A stretch of DNA of 64,000 nucleotides, taken from contig NZ_CP050965.1 in assembly GCF_012273215.1 (NCBI RefSeq), positions 434,001 to 498,000 of the forward strand, written 5' to 3'. Below the pieces are notes generated by a model. That model made no database searches and was not told where the DNA came from. It worked only from the letters and a program-made list of their open reading frames with translations. The DNA comes from Gemella haemolysans. GTDB lineage: Bacteria > Bacillota > Bacilli > Staphylococcales > Gemellaceae. Each line of letters begins with the position of its first letter. The stretch's first letter is position 1. Positions 63,610-64,000 of this stretch are shown piece by piece. Made by a program: the position numbers and the translations under genes.

Positions 63610-64000
63610 TTATTTACTAAAAACGTTTTTCCATTCTGAACGTTTTTCTAAGAATTTTTTAGCTTCCATTTGAGCACCTTCTAAAGAGTGAGATGTAGCC
63701 CAACCACATTGTACTTCATTACATGCTGGTACTTCAGTAGCAACAAGAACATCTTCTAGTGTTTTTGCTAGAGCTTCTTCAACTTCTTCATAGCTATCAT
63801 TGTTAATTACTGATAAGTAGAATCCTGTTTGGCATCCCATAGGTCCGAAATCTAATACATTATCAAGGTGATTTCTGATTAATTCAGCGATTAAATGTTC
63901 TAAAGAGTGAAGGTTTGGCATTTCTAGATGTTCCTTGTTTGGTTGACAGAATCTAATGTCATATTTATAAATTTTGTCTCCATTATCTCCAGAATAAACC
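63610..64000 (-). CDS. luxS: S-ribosylhomocysteine lyase, C-terminal part
   Basis: The frame runs open past the right edge of the window, so about 25 N-terminal residues are missing; visible sequence starts [20 protein letters not shown]. The iron-binding HSLEH motif follows [12 protein letters not shown], and [12 protein letters not shown] and the cysteine-containing [13 protein letters not shown] region (third metal ligand) are present. LuxS converts S-ribosylhomocysteine to homocysteine and DPD, the autoinducer-2 precursor, in the activated methyl cycle. Confidence 0.96.
   Translation of the reverse strand, partial: VYSGDNGDKIYKYDIRFCQPNKEHLEMPNLHSLEHLIAELIRNHLDNVLDFGPMGCQTGFYLSVINNDSYEEVEEALAKTLEDVLVATEVPACNEVQCGWATSHSLEGAQMEAKKFLEKRSEWKNVFSK

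Overview
The window is AT-rich chromosomal DNA from a low-GC Gram-positive coccus-like Firmicute. Gene content fits Gemella or a close relative: a dlt operon, rel-dtd, ylaN-ftsW and uppS-cdsA-rseP blocks, luxS, a YSIRK-like/LPKTG surface protein, a T-box and a lysine riboswitch. The genus is inferred; no rRNA is present to prove it. Both edges cut genes: a PAP2 phosphatase at base 1 and luxS at base 64000.

Layout. 1-2771: end of a PAP2 phosphatase gene, a YhdT-like protein with the pantothenate symporter PanF, a small conserved protein and a membrane-anchored LysM protein. 2776-4288: ISL3-family IS, copy 1. 4335-9702 (minus strand): MetNIQ methionine transporter and an aminotransferase behind a methionine T-box, then an OFA-type MFS transporter behind a strong hairpin. 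9865-12758: uppS-cdsA-rseP (envelope lipid synthesis and intramembrane proteolysis). 13063-21086: sbcD-sbcC-addB (double-strand-end processing; no addA alongside). 21344-25556: dltABCD followed by dltX at the unusual 3' end. 25780-28568: two serine esterases plus an ATP-grasp enzyme, a compact operon of unknown function. 28744-30687: class III fructose-bisphosphatase. 30835-32660: lysine riboswitch and LysP-type permease. 32906-36991: rel, dtd and a LytH-like protein that has lost its catalytic residues. 37018-38530: IS copy 2, identical at every stretch compared and inverted relative to copy 1. 38575-43055: MarR regulator and heterodimeric ABC exporter. 43108-44710: second MarR regulator and a luciferase-like flavin oxidoreductase. 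44810-49762: HAD phosphatase, CDF metal exporter, SGNH hydrolase, a membrane protein of unknown function and an APC amino acid permease. 50123-55100: lysS, ftsY, glucose-type EIIA and a rhomboid/TPR protein lacking any histidine. 55111-59546: yqgQ, ylaN, ftsW, queA, tgt, yajC. 59923-63558: a 1211-residue wall-anchored lipase-like protein with tandem repeats. 63610-64000: luxS (minus strand).

Themes. Envelope work dominates: lipid carrier synthesis and recycling, teichoic acid D-alanylation, FtsW, LysM, the LytH-like protein and the LPXTG lipase. Amino acid supply is under RNA control (Met T-box, Lys riboswitch). Two conserved-position enzymes appear to have become pseudoenzymes: the LytH-like protein and the rhomboid GluP-like protein. 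Both IS copies landed in or against intrinsic terminators. The best candidates for undescribed biology are the esterase/esterase/ATP-grasp operon, the two pseudoenzymes and the relocated dltX. I saw no tRNA, rRNA, CRISPR array, prophage, plasmid or recognisable defence module.
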